Below are positions 12,761 through 24,042 of a stretch of 64,000 nucleotides of DNA, one piece after another. Source of the stretch: Tilletiaria anomala UBC 951 (taxonomy: Eukaryota; Basidiomycota; Exobasidiomycetes; Georgefischeriales; Tilletiariaceae); the NCBI RefSeq assembly GCF_000711695.1, contig NW_013546963.1, forward strand, positions 1 to 64,000. Reading direction: 5' to 3'. The notes below the pieces were generated by a model, which ran no database searches, was not told the origin of the DNA, and saw nothing but the letters and a program-made list of their open reading frames with translations. How positions within the stretch are numbered: the stretch's first letter is position 1; each line of letters opens with the position of its first letter. Position numbers and translations under genes: made by a program.

Positions 12761-15700
12761 ATGGGCACCTGGCAGCAACCTCGCGCCGAAGGCGCCGGCA
12801 CCGTCCTGCCGTCGTCGTCGACACTGCAGCAGCAGGAGCCCAGCAGGCCCGGCCGAAGAACGTGGGGCCGGATGCTGCTCTTCGTCCTCGCGTTCATCCT
12901 TGCCTTCCGCGACGTCGCTTCGCTGACCAAGCACGTCCTCAGCAACTTCCCCAGCATCAGCCTCGGCTTCGGCTTCGCCCACCACCCCTACCCCCGCTCC
13001 CCTTCGCCGTCGTCGGGAGCTAGCAAGGACGCAACCACCACTTCCGCGCCGCTGGCCCTGCAGCAGTTCTCTGCCGCGCTCGAGCAGTGCCGCTTTACTG
13101 CCGCCCGCGCGGGGCCGCCGCCGGGCCGGACGGCATTCAGCGAGCGCCGCACGCAGAGCGACCGCTTCGCCGCCGCCATGCACAGCGCGCACGCCGGCCC
13201 CAAAGGACGCACGCACATCGTCAATGCCACGCTGTGGACCGGCGCTCACGATGGAACCGAGGTGCGTCGTGGTGTCGACATCATCCTCGAGCGCGGCATC
13301 ATCAAGGACATCGTTCAGAGCGCAGGTGCCGCGCCGCTCGCGCGCGAAGAGCAGGAGGCCGTCTTTGATGCGGCAGGTAGATGGGTCACGCCCGGTCTCG
13401 TCGACGTCCATGTTCACAGTGAGTGTTCTTGTTTTCTTCCCTTGCAGCTCTCTCCGTGCCGCCCTGTTCTGACCTGACACTCCTGGTCTTTCTGTCCGCT
13501 CGCCTCAGTGGGCGTCGACCAGCTGCCGACGCTGCCGAGCGTGGAAGACACAAACACGCGGCAGACGCCGCTAGCGCCTTTCCTACGCTCGCTCGATGGG
13601 CTGAACCAGCATGACCTGTCCTTCAAGCGCACCGTCGCCGGCGGCATCACCACCGGCCTCGTCCTACCCGGCAGCGGCGGCAACATTGGGGGGCAGGCGT
13701 TTGTCATCAAGCTGCGTCCCACCCGCGAGCACGGCCCCAGCGAACGCGTCGTAGAGCCCCCCCGCGAGCTCGTACTACCCGGACACGCAAACGAGCAGCT
13801 CGCCTTGCTCTCTAGCGACGAGCGTCGCGCGTACGACGCCCACCTGAACGCGACCGGTTTCGCACCCGGCGGCGTCTACGCTTCTTCATCTTCGTCGTCC
13901 GTCCCACACGTGCCGTGGCGGCACATAAAGATGGCGTGCGGTGAGAACGCGCGCAGGCTGTATGGGATTAACAGGATGGATGAGCAGTGGGGCTTCCGCC
14001 AGCTCTTCGAGCGCGCGAGCAAGCTGCGCGACCAGCAGGATGCCTTCTGCGAACGCGCTCTCGGCTTCCACCATCAGCAGCAGCAGGTCGAAGGTAGGGG
14101 CGCCAACTCGGGAGAAGCCTCTATTACGGCCGCTCCTGCTGCTGAGACTGAACGGCGCTTCCCAACCGAGCTGGAGCTCGAGGCGCTCGTCGCGGTCCTG
14201 CGCGGACAAGTCAAGGTGAACACGCACTGCTACACATCGACTGACTTTGAGTCGTTCGTGCGCCTCTCCAACGAGTTCAAGTTCCCCGTCGCCGCGTTTC
14301 ACCACGCGCATGAGGCCTGGCTCGTGCCGGAGCTCATCAAACGCGTCTACCGCCCCGTGCACAACGACTCGTACGCGCCGGAAATGGACCCGCCGCCCGC
14401 GGTGGCGATATTCAGCACGAACGGCAACTACAAGATGGAAGCCTACTTTGGCGGGCCGCACTTGGGTGCGCTGCTCAAGCACGCCGGACTGACGCCGCTC
14501 TACAAGTCGGACCACCCCGTGACGGACTCGCGGCGGATCCTCAACCAGGCGGCGCAAGGGCACCACTTTGGCCTCGACGCGCCGAGCGCCCTGGCAGGCG
14601 TCACATCCGCCGCCGCGCGCGCCATCGGCATGGGCCATCGCCTCGGTATGGTGCAGAACGGCTACGACGCCGACGTCGTCGTCTGGAACACCCACCCGCT
14701 CCGCCTCGGCGCCACACCCGTGCAGGTCTGGATCGACGGCCAGGAGCAGCTTGCACACGCGCACGTCCCGTCGCCTGAGCTGCCGCCCGCCGCGTCCGCC
14801 CGCCACGGCACGGCTGCGCGCGGGACGGTAGCGCCGCTATCCGCTGCGCCGCCATCGGCGCGCTACGAAGCGGACATTGCGCGCATCGCAGCGTCCAAGC
14901 GCGAGATCATGGAGTTCGAGGCGCTGCCCTTCAGCACGCCCGTGCGCAGCGTCAGGGAGGTCCGCTTCAAGAACGTCACCAAGGTCTTCACGCGCGACGG
15001 GCGCAGGCGAAGTGGCATCCGCGCGCACTACTTGGGACCCGCCGCAACGGCGGCATGGCACGGAATCGCTGACAATGGTGCCGGCGCCGCCTCGGGTGGC
15101 ACCGTTGTATTGCGCGATGGGCAGCTGACGATCTGCAGCGAAGGCTTGGGCCCTTTGCACTTACAAGGCTTGCGTGACGAGGAAGCAGAGCTGTACCGTG
15201 CGTGCGACAGCACCTCGTTGCGGCCAGAAGAGGAGGTGGACCTGCACGGCGGAGCCATCTTGCCGGGAATTCAGTCGTTCGGCAGCAACCTTGGTCTAAC
15301 GGATATCGCGTCCGAGCAGGAGACGTCCGACGGCGCCGTCCTCGATCCGTTCGCGGAGAAAGGGTTCGTCGCGAGTAACTACCGCGCGGCGCTGCAGGAC
15401 TGGCCGATCGCGCGCGCCGTCGACGGCTTGCAGTGGGGCGGGAACGACCTGACACGGGGACACGCCCACGGCGTCGTCAGCTCCATCGTCCCGCCACAGG
15501 GCGACGGCTTCCTGCGCGGCGTCTCGACGCAATTCTCCACCGGCGTGCAGACGCGCCTGGAGAAAGGCGCGATCCGACATGAAGAAGTTGCCATGCATGT
15601 CGCCCTGACGCATTACGGCGGCCCGCCGTCCATCTCGGAGCAGCTCGTCCTCCTGCGCCAGCTGCTGCAGGACGGCGAAGACGGCAGTGGGCGCAAAGGC

Positions 15701-16504
15701 GACCGCGACGACGTTTGGTCACGCGTCGTGCGCGGGCACTTGCCGCTGGTCGTGCAAGCGGCCCGGGCATCGCACATCGCATCGCTCATCGCGCTCAAGC
15801 AGCGCTTCCCGCACGTGCGCCTCATCATCTCCAACGCGTCCGAGGCGCCGCTAGCAGGGGCCAGGCTGCCGGAGCAGCTCGCCGAGCACAACATTGCCGT
15901 ACTGCTAAGCCCGCGCACGTGGGGCATCACGTGGGACGAGCGCCGCTCCCTCCCCGGCCCGCCGCTGACGAAGGAGACAACGCTCAGCACACTGCTGAGG
16001 GCCGGCGTTAAGGTCGCGTTCCGCATCGAGGAGGGCTGGCAGGCGGCTAATCTTCTGTTCGACGCCACATTTGCCGCCAAGGAGACAGACGGCCTCCTCG
16101 ATGAGGAGGACGTCGTCAGCTTGCTTTCCAACAGGTGCGTGGCTAGAGGCGCTAGACAAAGACGGCGGGAGAAGATTGTTGCATCGTTGCTGACGTTGTT
16201 TGCCCCGCTTTCGCTACCATGCTGACCCCTCCATCTGGACGCACGCAGCCTTGATGAGATCTTCGGGCTCGACCAAGGCTGGCGCAACAGAAACAAACAC
16301 CAGGACGACTATATCGCGTTCGATGTGAGTGTTCACATTCTGCAGCATGGAACAGCACTGTGTTCGGCGCACGAGGACTGACCTTGCGCGCTCTTGTCTC
16401 TCCTGCCGTCTGTTGTCTGGCTCACTCGGCAGGCGGATCCATTCGAATATGGCGCAAGAGTCGTCGCGATCGGCAGCAACGAGACTGTCGAACTGTTTGA
16501 ATAG
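12761..16504 (+). CDS. Large membrane-anchored amidohydrolase-family protein
   Basis: Predicted metal-dependent hydrolase of the amidohydrolase superfamily, of the kind often labelled carbohydrate esterase family 9 in fungi. Exons: 12761-13418, 13509-16134, 16249-16324, 16433-16504, giving 1143 residues. A hydrophobic segment near residues 39-56 (LLFVLAFILAF) suggests a type II membrane anchor or signal anchor. The composite beta-domain entry (IVNATLWTG) is followed by WVTPGLVDVHVHMG, which carries the HxH metal ligands split by intron 1. A later His-rich core (FHHAHEAW) and the closing segment GYDADVVVWNTHPL complete the first domain. A second related half begins near residue 820 (LHGGAILPGIQSFGSNLGL) and lacks the HxH pair, so it looks like a duplicated, metal-free domain. 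The substrate is unknown. The family call is firm; the subfamily is inference. Confidence 0.84.
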
Positions 16505-16797
16505 ACACCTCTGCTGCGCTCGCCACGCCCTGCAACGCAGTGGCATCGTTCATCCCCGCTCCGTGTTCATGTCGCTGCGTGCGCTTCGCAGGACGAGGAG
16601 GCGCATGTGCAGTCGGGCTCAATGAAATGCGATGTTATTTTACAATTACAAGTAAGACCACGGGGCAGAGCGTGAGAGTGGTGTGGTGTGGTGTGCTGCG
16701 TTGCGTTGCGTTTTCAGAGGCACTTAGTAGTCTTGACGTCCATCGGGCTTTGCGAGGAGGACACAAATCAGGAAGGACGAGCGCTGGCATGGACCAG

Positions 16798-17785
16798 CTA
16801 GCCACAGCATACTCCGCTGGCATGGTACGACTGGTCACTCGCTTTTGCTGCTGCGGCGGTGGCGGCGCAAGCACCGTTTGCACCAAGAGATTCAACTCCG
16901 GCGCCGGCGCCGGTGCCGCCGCCATTCGCGAGCAAGTAAGGGTCCTGGTCGGTGCTGGCGAGATCGAAGGCGAGTGCGTCCCACGTGCTGACAAAGTGGC
17001 TGAAGAAGCCGCCGAGCACGATACTGAGCAGAATGTATCCGTTAAACGTCATGGCGATGAGCATGACGATGTATGCGCCTGCGAACTGGATCGCGTACAG
17101 CAGTGAGCGGACCGCTTGCTGGAAGAGCGTCGGGCGGAAGCGAGATGCGCGTATCGGCGTGGACCAGCATGCTGCCGCGGCGCCGTTTGGCGGTAGACCA
17201 GCAGAGAAAGCCCGTTGCTGCAGAGAGTTAGGACATGCCGTCAACCTTCCATTCCACGGTGTAGGCGCCTGAATCGCGACTGCATGGCTCTGGCTCTCGG
17301 TGTGGCCGCCGCTGCTGCTCTCCTTGTCGTCCGGTGACGCTGCGCCGTTGTGCGCTCCTGGCATCCCCGCGGACGGCTCGAGGGGGGTGGCGGTGGCGAG
17401 AAAGTGGGCGCGAGCGGCAATCTCCTTGCGGACAATGTAGCGGTCCCACTCGCGTCCCCAGCGGCGGACCATCTCGATGAGCACGACGAGGAGAAAGACG
17501 CCGATGCAGGTGCCCGCGAACATGGCCTTGTTCTGGATCCTGCAGAGGGTGTTATCCAAATGCGTGTGTCAGCGGAGGGCGACGGAACACGAAGAGGCGC
17601 AGCACGCACCGCCAGGATGAGGTGAGCACGCAGACGCCTGTCGTTTCCCAGTTGCCGAGCATGTTTGTCACGCAGCCGGTGCTGCTGCTGCTGCCGGAGG
17701 CCATGTCCATACCGCTCATGCTGCTGGATGAGGAACTGCCCATGCTGTCGCCGTGGCGCGCATAAACGAAGCGTGGGGCGGACAT
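16798..17785 (-). CDS. Ctr-type copper transporter
   Basis: High-affinity copper uptake protein of the plasma membrane or vacuole. Exons 17785-17610 and 17539-16798 give 305 residues. The N-terminus is Met/Ser-rich with a MSGMDM copper-binding cluster. The first membrane segment (AMFAGTCIGVFLLVVLIEMV) follows the intron. The second carries the signature MLIAM (MxxxM) and the third the small-residue motif LGGFFSHF. The protein ends GVCCG, matching the C-terminal Cys motif of the family. A Ser/Ala-rich loop between segments 1 and 2 is longer than usual. It is convergent with the amidohydrolase gene, with 293 bp between stops. A TATA-like ATATTATAT lies about 90 bp upstream of the start. Confidence 0.9.
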
Positions 17786-18681
17786 GGCGGTGTGAGATGT
17801 TTCCTGTGAGTCTGCCAGTGTGCGGGTGCAGGCAAGGCAAGGCCCTCTAGAGACAGGGTGTCGGTGTCGGATCTATATTATATGCGTGCTCCCGGGGGAC
17901 TGGGGTTTGAGAAAATGATCAGAACGCCAAGCAAAGGCGGAGGGAGAAGGAAAGGTGCGCTCCGCTTTCCGCCCTTTCCTCTCGGAGCGTTTCCCAGTTT
18001 CGCGCCGAGATTGACGGCTGTTAGGGTTACTGCAAGGACGCATGTTGTCGCCGCGTCACTCACACTTTCTATTTGGTTGTCACAGTCAACTCTCGCTGCT
18101 TGTATATATCCTCCCACCCCCCCTTCGTTCTTGCAGGCCTGGCCAGCTAGCGTTGTCTCACATACAAACCATCCACCTTTTCTACCTCTGGAGCAGCTTA
18201 TTGCGTAGACTCAGGCTCGACTTTGGCCTCTTGACCCTGATCCGCCGCCGCTTTTCGCCGCAGTGATGAAGGCGGTGCCCGCCCGATCCAACCAAGCCAA
18301 GGGAATTGAAAACAAAACAGCATAGTATATTGCATGTAATTACTCCACCGAACAGAGAGGGACCAGACCAGGTTTGCTCCAATTCAGTCTAAATCTACAC
18401 AACGCCTTTTTATTTGCCGAATTGCTTCAAAGCACTCGCAAGACCGCATGGGCGGGACATGACGTGACACGACTCGTTGGTCACGTGACCACATCTCGAC
18501 ACGTCTCCTCGTCGATCGATCGTCTATCCCAACACTAGGCATAGTACTGGTGAGCAAAGGTGAATGGAGAGAACATCTTATCTGCAACACACCATCTGCA
18601 GCCACACTTTCCTCGCCTCACTTTGCCGTTCTCGGAGGCCGCGTTTGCCTCCCTTCATCCACACCCTCGCCTTTTGAAATC
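17786..18681. promoter_or_regulatory. Divergent promoter region (copper transporter / CDC20)
   Basis: This is 896 bp between divergent starts. It holds TATA-like sequences near 17874-17882 (copper transporter side) and 18103-18108, one TTTGCTC (18372-18378) resembling the core of yeast copper-response sites, and a 14-bp perfect palindrome around an E-box at 18478-18491 listed separately. No coding exon was recognised. Confidence 0.5.
18478..18491. promoter_or_regulatory. Palindromic E-box TGGTCACGTGACCA
   Basis: A perfect 14-base palindrome centred on CACGTG, 190 bp upstream of the CDC20 start. TCACGTGA is the consensus core bound by Cbf1/USF-type bHLH factors in fungi. A related ATCACGTGAT (30279-30288) lies between the ADIP-like and ankyrin genes. 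The palindrome is seen directly; binding is inferred. Confidence 0.45.
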
Positions 18682-20660
18682 ATGTTCGAATCACCAGGGA
18701 GCACCAGCGCGCGCAACGTCTTTCGCTCGGGCGGCGCTGGCGAGGACAGTGCGGTCGGCAGGAGTAAGAACCTCTTCGCGGCCGACATCAAGGCCAAACA
18801 CGCTGCGCTCGCGTCCATTGGCCTCGGTGGTGGCAATGGTAGCAGCGGGAAATCTGCTGCCGCTGCTGCTGGCGGGGACCTACACTCCAAATATGGCAAC
18901 GGCGGCGGTGCAAGTGGAAGCAGCAAGGATCACTTGATTGACCAGCTGCCTGTTGCACCTGGCCACGACCGAATCACAAAAGACTGGCAAGGAGCGGACA
19001 CTAGTAGGAGCGAGACGGTTCTCTCAGTGTGTTTTATGTGGGACTTGGAACCCGATCTGTCGTAGTGACCAATCCCTGTGGTTCCCTTTTTTGCTCTCAG
19101 GACCGCTTCGTCGCTCAACGCTCAGTGAACGGCGCACTGCAGGCCCCACCACAATGGGGTGGAGCCGGAGACTCTCTCGCTTGCCTCTCCCTCCACGATA
19201 TCTCTCGACAATCATCCTTTGACCACACAAACGCATCATCAGACGAGTCGGCTTTCCACGCCGAAGCCATCCGCGACAGCAAGGTTTTGTCGACGGGGAA
19301 CATGACAGACCTCGAGGAGCAGCAGGCGATCAGCAATGCCGCTCGCAACGCCGCAGCGCTCGGGCTAGACTTTTCGCAGCAGATCTTGACGTTCGCTCCA
19401 AAGGCTCCTGGCTCGTCCAGCACATCGGCGGCGGCGGCAGCGCTGCGTAACAGGCGCCTCATCCCGACCGCTTCGTCCGGCGCAAGCATGCTCGGCCGCA
19501 GAAAGATCAGCAACAAGCCTGAGAAGGTGCTCGATGCTGCGGATATCGCCGACGACTTCTACTACAACCTGATCGACTGGAGTGTCAAGAACCAGGTGGC
19601 CATTGCGCTCAACCACAGCGCGTACATCTGGGACTGCGAGGAGGCGATCGTGTTTGAGCTCGTGGATCTGTGGCAGGAGCCGGAACGGCTTGGCGGAGGC
19701 GACCAGCACATCACGAGCATCAAGTGGCACCCAGACGGGACGTACCTCGTCGTCGGTACCGATAACGGCTACGCGCAGGTATGGGATACCGTCGAGCGCA
19801 AGCGCATGCGCACGTTCAAGCCCAGTGCGGAAGGAGGCGCGACAGCCACAACGATCTGCGCGATGGACTGGGCGGACCACTCGACCATCACGCTCGGCTA
19901 CGGGTCAGGGTTGGTTTCGGATCACGACATCCGCAGCGGCGATAGCTTGATAAGGAACCTCGACGCGCACTCTGAAAAAGCATGCGGTCTTCTCTGGAGG
20001 GACGACGGTGGGCTGCTGGCTACCGGCGGCAATGACAACATCGTCAAGGTATATAATCGCCAGAGCACTGAGCCGGTCATCACGCGTTCGGAACACAAGG
20101 CAGCCATCAAGGTGAGCGCCCGCGGTAGATGCCCTCTTGTCCGCCTTGCTTGATAACTGACGCTGCATGCTGCCCCTGGCCCCGCTCAGGGTATGTCCTG
20201 GTCGCCGTTCAACGCGAACATTCTAGCCACCGGCGGCGGCTCAGCCTGTCGCACAGTGAACATCTGGAACGTTGACACGAACGCGCGCCTCATGTCCTGG
20301 GTGACCGAAGCGCAGATCTCCTCGGTGCACTGGTCCTGGTACCACCGCGAACTGCTAACCACGCATGGCTCCGCGGATGGCTCGCCCTCGGGGAGCATCA
20401 ATCTATGGTCGTACCCGTCCGGCAAGAGTCTGCACCGCATCGACCGCGCGCACGAGGGCCGAATCCTTGGCAGCGTTCTCAGCCCGGACGGGCAGAAGCT
20501 CGCGAGCGTCGACACGGGCGCGAACGAGCTGCGCTTCTGGACCGTCTTTGAGGCGAGCGAGGAGCAACAGAGGAGGCACCGCCAGGGCAAAGGCGCCGAG
20601 CTGTACAACCCGCTCGAGAAGGACCGCGCGCAGGCGAGGTCGCATGCGCTGCTGCGCTGA
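18682..20660 (+). CDS. CDC20: Cdc20/Fizzy-family APC/C activator
   Basis: WD40 activator that brings substrates to the anaphase-promoting complex at mitosis. Exons 18682-19026, 19101-20111, 20190-20660 give 608 residues. The disordered N-terminus ends at the intron. Exon 2 opens with the C-box, here DRFVAQR (residues 116-122) instead of the usual DR[FY]IPxR. The Cdc20 signature RKISNKPEKVLDAADIADDF leads into a seven-bladed propeller, with clear WD-type blades (for example GMSWSPFNANILATGGG and VLSPDGQKLASVDTG). The chain ends LLR rather than the Ile-Arg tail that docks on APC3. No KEN box was noticed. VLDA plus DDFYYNLIDWS argue for Cdc20 over Cdh1, though that choice is less certain than the family. 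Confidence 0.87.
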
Positions 20661-21186
20661 GCAGCCCCCGCCCGTCCTGCGCTCCGCCGCCGGGTCGAGC
20701 AGCAACAGCAACAGCATATTTGTATGCGCCTTGCTCCTTGTGGAGTGCCGTGCGTGCCTGATGCCCTGATGGTGGCAGGACCCGTCGCTCGTCAGGCCGG
20801 GAGAGAATTGAGCATCCACCACGTTTCTTACATCCCCTATTGTAATCATATCAATCATCACAAATGATCTTTCAGAGCACCTGACAATATCTGGTCACAG
20901 ACACGGGTGGAGATCACAAGAAAGATTGGAGGGAAAAGTGAATCTCCTGTGTCTTCATTCTTCTCTCTTCTGCTTATGAGTTTGGAAATGCTCCAGCAAG
21001 CTGTTCTACGTGTCTACCGTCGCAACGCTCTGATACACTCACGTGTCACCGCACAACACACTACCCATCGACTCCACCGCCGTCAGTGTAGTCGCATTCT
21101 TCTTATTCACAAACGTGACACTCGACACACTCTTCTCGGTTGCAGGCACAAGGAAGTCTGCAAAGGCTGTCGAACATACCAGCAAG
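20661..21186. other. Intergenic region (CDC20 terminator / ERJ5 promoter)
   Basis: This is 526 bp between genes on the same strand. It is AT-richer than its neighbours and has no recognisable coding exon or strong motif. Confidence 0.5.
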
Positions 21187-22426
21187 ATGCTATTCAGGTG
21201 GTCCTGGGTGCTGCTTATGCTGCTAGCAGCCTGCACGGCTCTAGCCTCCAACTGGTCCAAGGAAGATTACGAGGTGTGTAACGAACGACAAACACTGCAC
21301 TACGGGCTGAGCGCCGAGCCTGATGCATTCTGTTCGTTTCTTCGAATCAGATCTTCGAGCTTCAGGCAGCACTGCAGAAAGGCGAGGGGCAGAATGCCAC
21401 CTTTTACTCATTGCTAGGGATAGATAGGCGCGCTACCGCCGCTGAGATCAAGAAGGCCTACCGCAAGAAGAGCATGGAGTTGCAGTGAGCGTTTGTTTGT
21501 GCACGAATCATGGCGCACCTCACTCACTTTGTGCATGCCTTGTCGACGTTGTCCTCAACAGCCCTGACCGGAACCAAGGTCATCCCGAGGCGCACAAACG
21601 CTTCGAACGCCTGGGCCTCGTCAACAAGGTTCTGCGCGATGCCAGACGCGACCGATACGATCATTTCCTGACGAACGGGTTCCCCAAATGGCGCGGGACC
21701 GGCTACTTTTACGAGCGCTACCGCCCGGGGCTCGGCAGTGTATTGCTCTTCATCGTGCTAGCGTCCGCCGGCGTGCAACGGCTGATCATGGGGATCAACT
21801 ACCGCCGCGACGCCGGGCGCATGGAGAACCTCTGCCGCAGCGCCAAACTCGCCGCGTACGGGCCCGGCTCCGAAGCGCCCGCTGTCAAAAAGTCCACTTC
21901 CACGAGTGTGGGTGGCGGCAGTGCAGGCCGCACACTTGCCGGCGAGCGTAAGGTGCGCGTACCTCTACAAGGCTTCGCCGACCTGCCACCTCGGCCGGAC
22001 GCCAATGCGCCCGCAGCAGATTGGGAGGCGCACGAGCGAACGCTGAAGAAAGCCATCGCTTCGCAGCTCTCGTCCGGCTCGCACGCCGGACGCTTGGTCG
22101 ATATCTTTGTCTCAAGCCACGGCGATGGCACTAAGGACGGCAGCGGCGCCATTTCCATCGAAGCTGTCGATCCCGGTAGCGGAGACAGGCTCAGCCTGAA
22201 CGTCGAGGATGCGCTACCTCAGCCGAGCTTTTTCGCGACGTGGCCTTTCGCGCTGATTCGCTCGTTCCTCGGTGGCGCGAGTGGTGCCAAAAACACAGGT
22301 GCATCTAGTGACGGGCACCCAGGCAACGAAGCGGAAGGGTATGATGTCGGGTCTGGAGCAACGGCCTCCTCTGTAGTGACGAACGGTGCTGCAGGCACTG
22401 CATCAAAGCGGAAGAAGCGCAAGTAG
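21187..22426 (+). CDS. ERJ5: ER membrane DnaJ protein (Erj5-like)
   Basis: Type III Hsp40 co-chaperone of the endoplasmic reticulum. Exons 21187-21273, 21351-21484, 21562-22426 give 361 residues. A signal peptide (RWSWVLLMLLAACTALAS, about 4-21) is followed by the J-domain (about 44-105: YSLLGIDRRATAAEIKKAYRKK). Its catalytic HPD is created across the second intron (CA joined to C, then CCT GAC). A membrane segment follows (about 130-150, GSVLLFIVLASAGVQRLI), then a cytosolic-type tail ending in a Lys/Arg cluster (KRKKRK). Its reconstruction of HPD at a splice junction is strong support for the model. It is convergent with CDC73, with 158 bp between stops. Confidence 0.86.
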
Positions 22427-22584
22427 TCTGACCACACCACGACACGGTTTATATCACGGTTTCGGCGATGTCTTGCTCTAAAAGTACAAATGCTTGCTGT
22501 TCTGCTTCCTCATCCCCTCTCTCAAGGTCATCGCACGCCTTGCCCGCGTCCCACCAACCCGCTGGTGGCCTTGGCTGGACCGCT

Positions 22585-24042
22585 TTATGCGAGCAGATGA
22601 GGCTTACGTTGGTGCATCCAAGTCTCCACGCTCCTCCAAAAGAACGCGACAATCTGCCTGTCGGTGTGCCTCTGCGTCCTGCCAATGAGGAGCTCCTTGA
22701 CGTTCCAGTTCTTAACGTTCTCATTAGGCTGGTCGTTGTTGAAGCGCACGTACATACCGAGTACGTTCTTGAACAGGTCCGTCGGTTCGGTGTGCTTATA
22801 CTTGTTGAACTGCCACGTCTGACCGGTGGTGAAAACGACGATCACGCGGTTCCATGCGGCGTTCGCATCGAATGAGCCGCTGAGCTTCTGAATGCCATCT
22901 TGGCTGTCGACGACGAGGAAACGGATCTGCTTGCAACTGCCCCGCGATGCGCCTGATGCGTCACCGCCGCCGCTGGAGGGAGCATGCGACCCTAGTCGAT
23001 GGTCGATCGTAACGATCGGTTCTGCAATTCCACCAGCATCCTTGCGCGCCTGGTCCGGAGCGATAAAGATGCCTTGCTCGAGGAATGCCTTGACGTTGAA
23101 CATGTTGATCATCGCTGTTGGACTGTTGCTGAGCATAATGATCGGATGCTGCGCCCTTTGCTTGCGAACCAATCCGCTTCCCATTGGCCCTACGCCGGAA
23201 GAAGTCGCGCCTTTGACGCCGGAGACGAGCGGCGCGCGAGATGACGAGGAACCATTAGTGACGATCCGCTTCATGATCTCGAGACGAGACTTGATTTTCT
23301 CGCGGAAAGACGAGAAGTCAACCGTATGCGCCCACGGCTTGGTCCCACGCATGGAATCGTTGCGCGTCCGTAGGATCACTTCGGTGTCTCTGCGAAGGCG
23401 CTTAACGAACTCGGCATCTGCCTTGTTCGGAACGTACACACGCTTGGTACTCGGATGCGCAGTTCCCGCTCCTGCTATGCCAGTATATTTGCGCTTGTGC
23501 TCCGGTGGAGGAGAGCCTGGCGGCGTTGTGGACCCTGCTACCGCTGTGGCTGCTGTCGGTACGGCTGTCGCGGTGGGCACCTTGACTGCCGCCTGAGCCT
23601 GCACCACTGCCAGGCTTACAGCCCCTTCCCAGGCGTCCCGCTTCCCAAGCAGAAATTCGAGAATCGGCGGTCGCTCCACTAGGGCCAATCTTGCGGCACC
23701 GCTAGCAGTGCAGAGCCTGACATAGCTCGCAGATGGCTCATCTTTGGTTTGGATGGCAAAGATAAGTGCATCGAGCGGGAGGAAGGACGATGGATCTGCG
23801 CTCGGGGTTGGTGTCTGGCCTGTCACGTCTGACGGCGCAGCGAGGGTGGCCTTGTTCGTCGCTATCCGTGTGACAGTGTCTTTCGGGAAGAAGAGCGGAG
23901 AAGGAGCGGCCGGCGCCGCGATCTGTACAGACGCTGCTTCAGAGACGCTGCACACAGGCTCGTTGGACGAGGAGAGCAACTTCACGTTGGTCAGGTCGCC
24001 TGTCGGCGCGACCGCGGCACGCAAGGCTTCCAGCGCATCCAT
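22585..24042 (-). CDS. CDC73: Cdc73/parafibromin, Paf1 complex subunit
   Basis: Subunit of the nuclear Paf1 complex that travels with RNA polymerase II and supports H2B ubiquitination and H3K4/K36 methylation. It is intronless, 485 residues from the Met at 24042 (MDALEALRAAV), which aligns with the family start; an in-frame Met lies 15 codons upstream at 24087. The middle holds KRVYVPNKADAEFVKRLRRDTEVILRTRN, with the conserved RDTEVI-type block. The C-terminal Ras-like domain (about 300-485) is clear: HPIIMLSNSPTAMINMFNVK, FLVVDSQDGIQKLSG, WNRVIVVFTTGQTWQFNKYK. The end, HQRKPHLLA, matches the family ending. A GTAAGC just before that end could allow an alternative tail. It is divergent from TRM4. 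Confidence 0.93.
   Translation of the reverse strand: MDALEALRAAVAPTGDLTNVKLLSSSNEPVCSVSEAASVQIAAPAAPSPLFFPKDTVTRIATNKATLAAPSDVTGQTPTPSADPSSFLPLDALIFAIQTKDEPSASYVRLCTASGAARLALVERPPILEFLLGKRDAWEGAVSLAVVQAQAAVKVPTATAVPTAATAVAGSTTPPGSPPPEHKRKYTGIAGAGTAHPSTKRVYVPNKADAEFVKRLRRDTEVILRTRNDSMRGTKPWAHTVDFSSFREKIKSRLEIMKRIVTNGSSSSRAPLVSGVKGATSSGVGPMGSGLVRKQRAQHPIIMLSNSPTAMINMFNVKAFLEQGIFIAPDQARKDAGGIAEPIVTIDHRLGSHAPSSGGGDASGASRGSCKQIRFLVVDSQDGIQKLSGSFDANAAWNRVIVVFTTGQTWQFNKYKHTEPTDLFKNVLGMYVRFNNDQPNENVKNWNVKELLIGRTQRHTDRQIVAFFWRSVETWMHQRKPHLLA

Noticed and set aside
13886-14806. 306-codon minus-strand open frame inside the amidohydrolase
   Set aside because: It is a GC-rich shadow of the real plus-strand gene; composition is Arg/Val/His-rich with no domain.
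17218-17245. Possible mini-intron in the copper transporter (GT, CTAAC, CTGCAG)
   Set aside because: It would be only 28 nt, below any fungal intron, and would shift the frame away from the good C-terminal half. The straight reading frame is kept.
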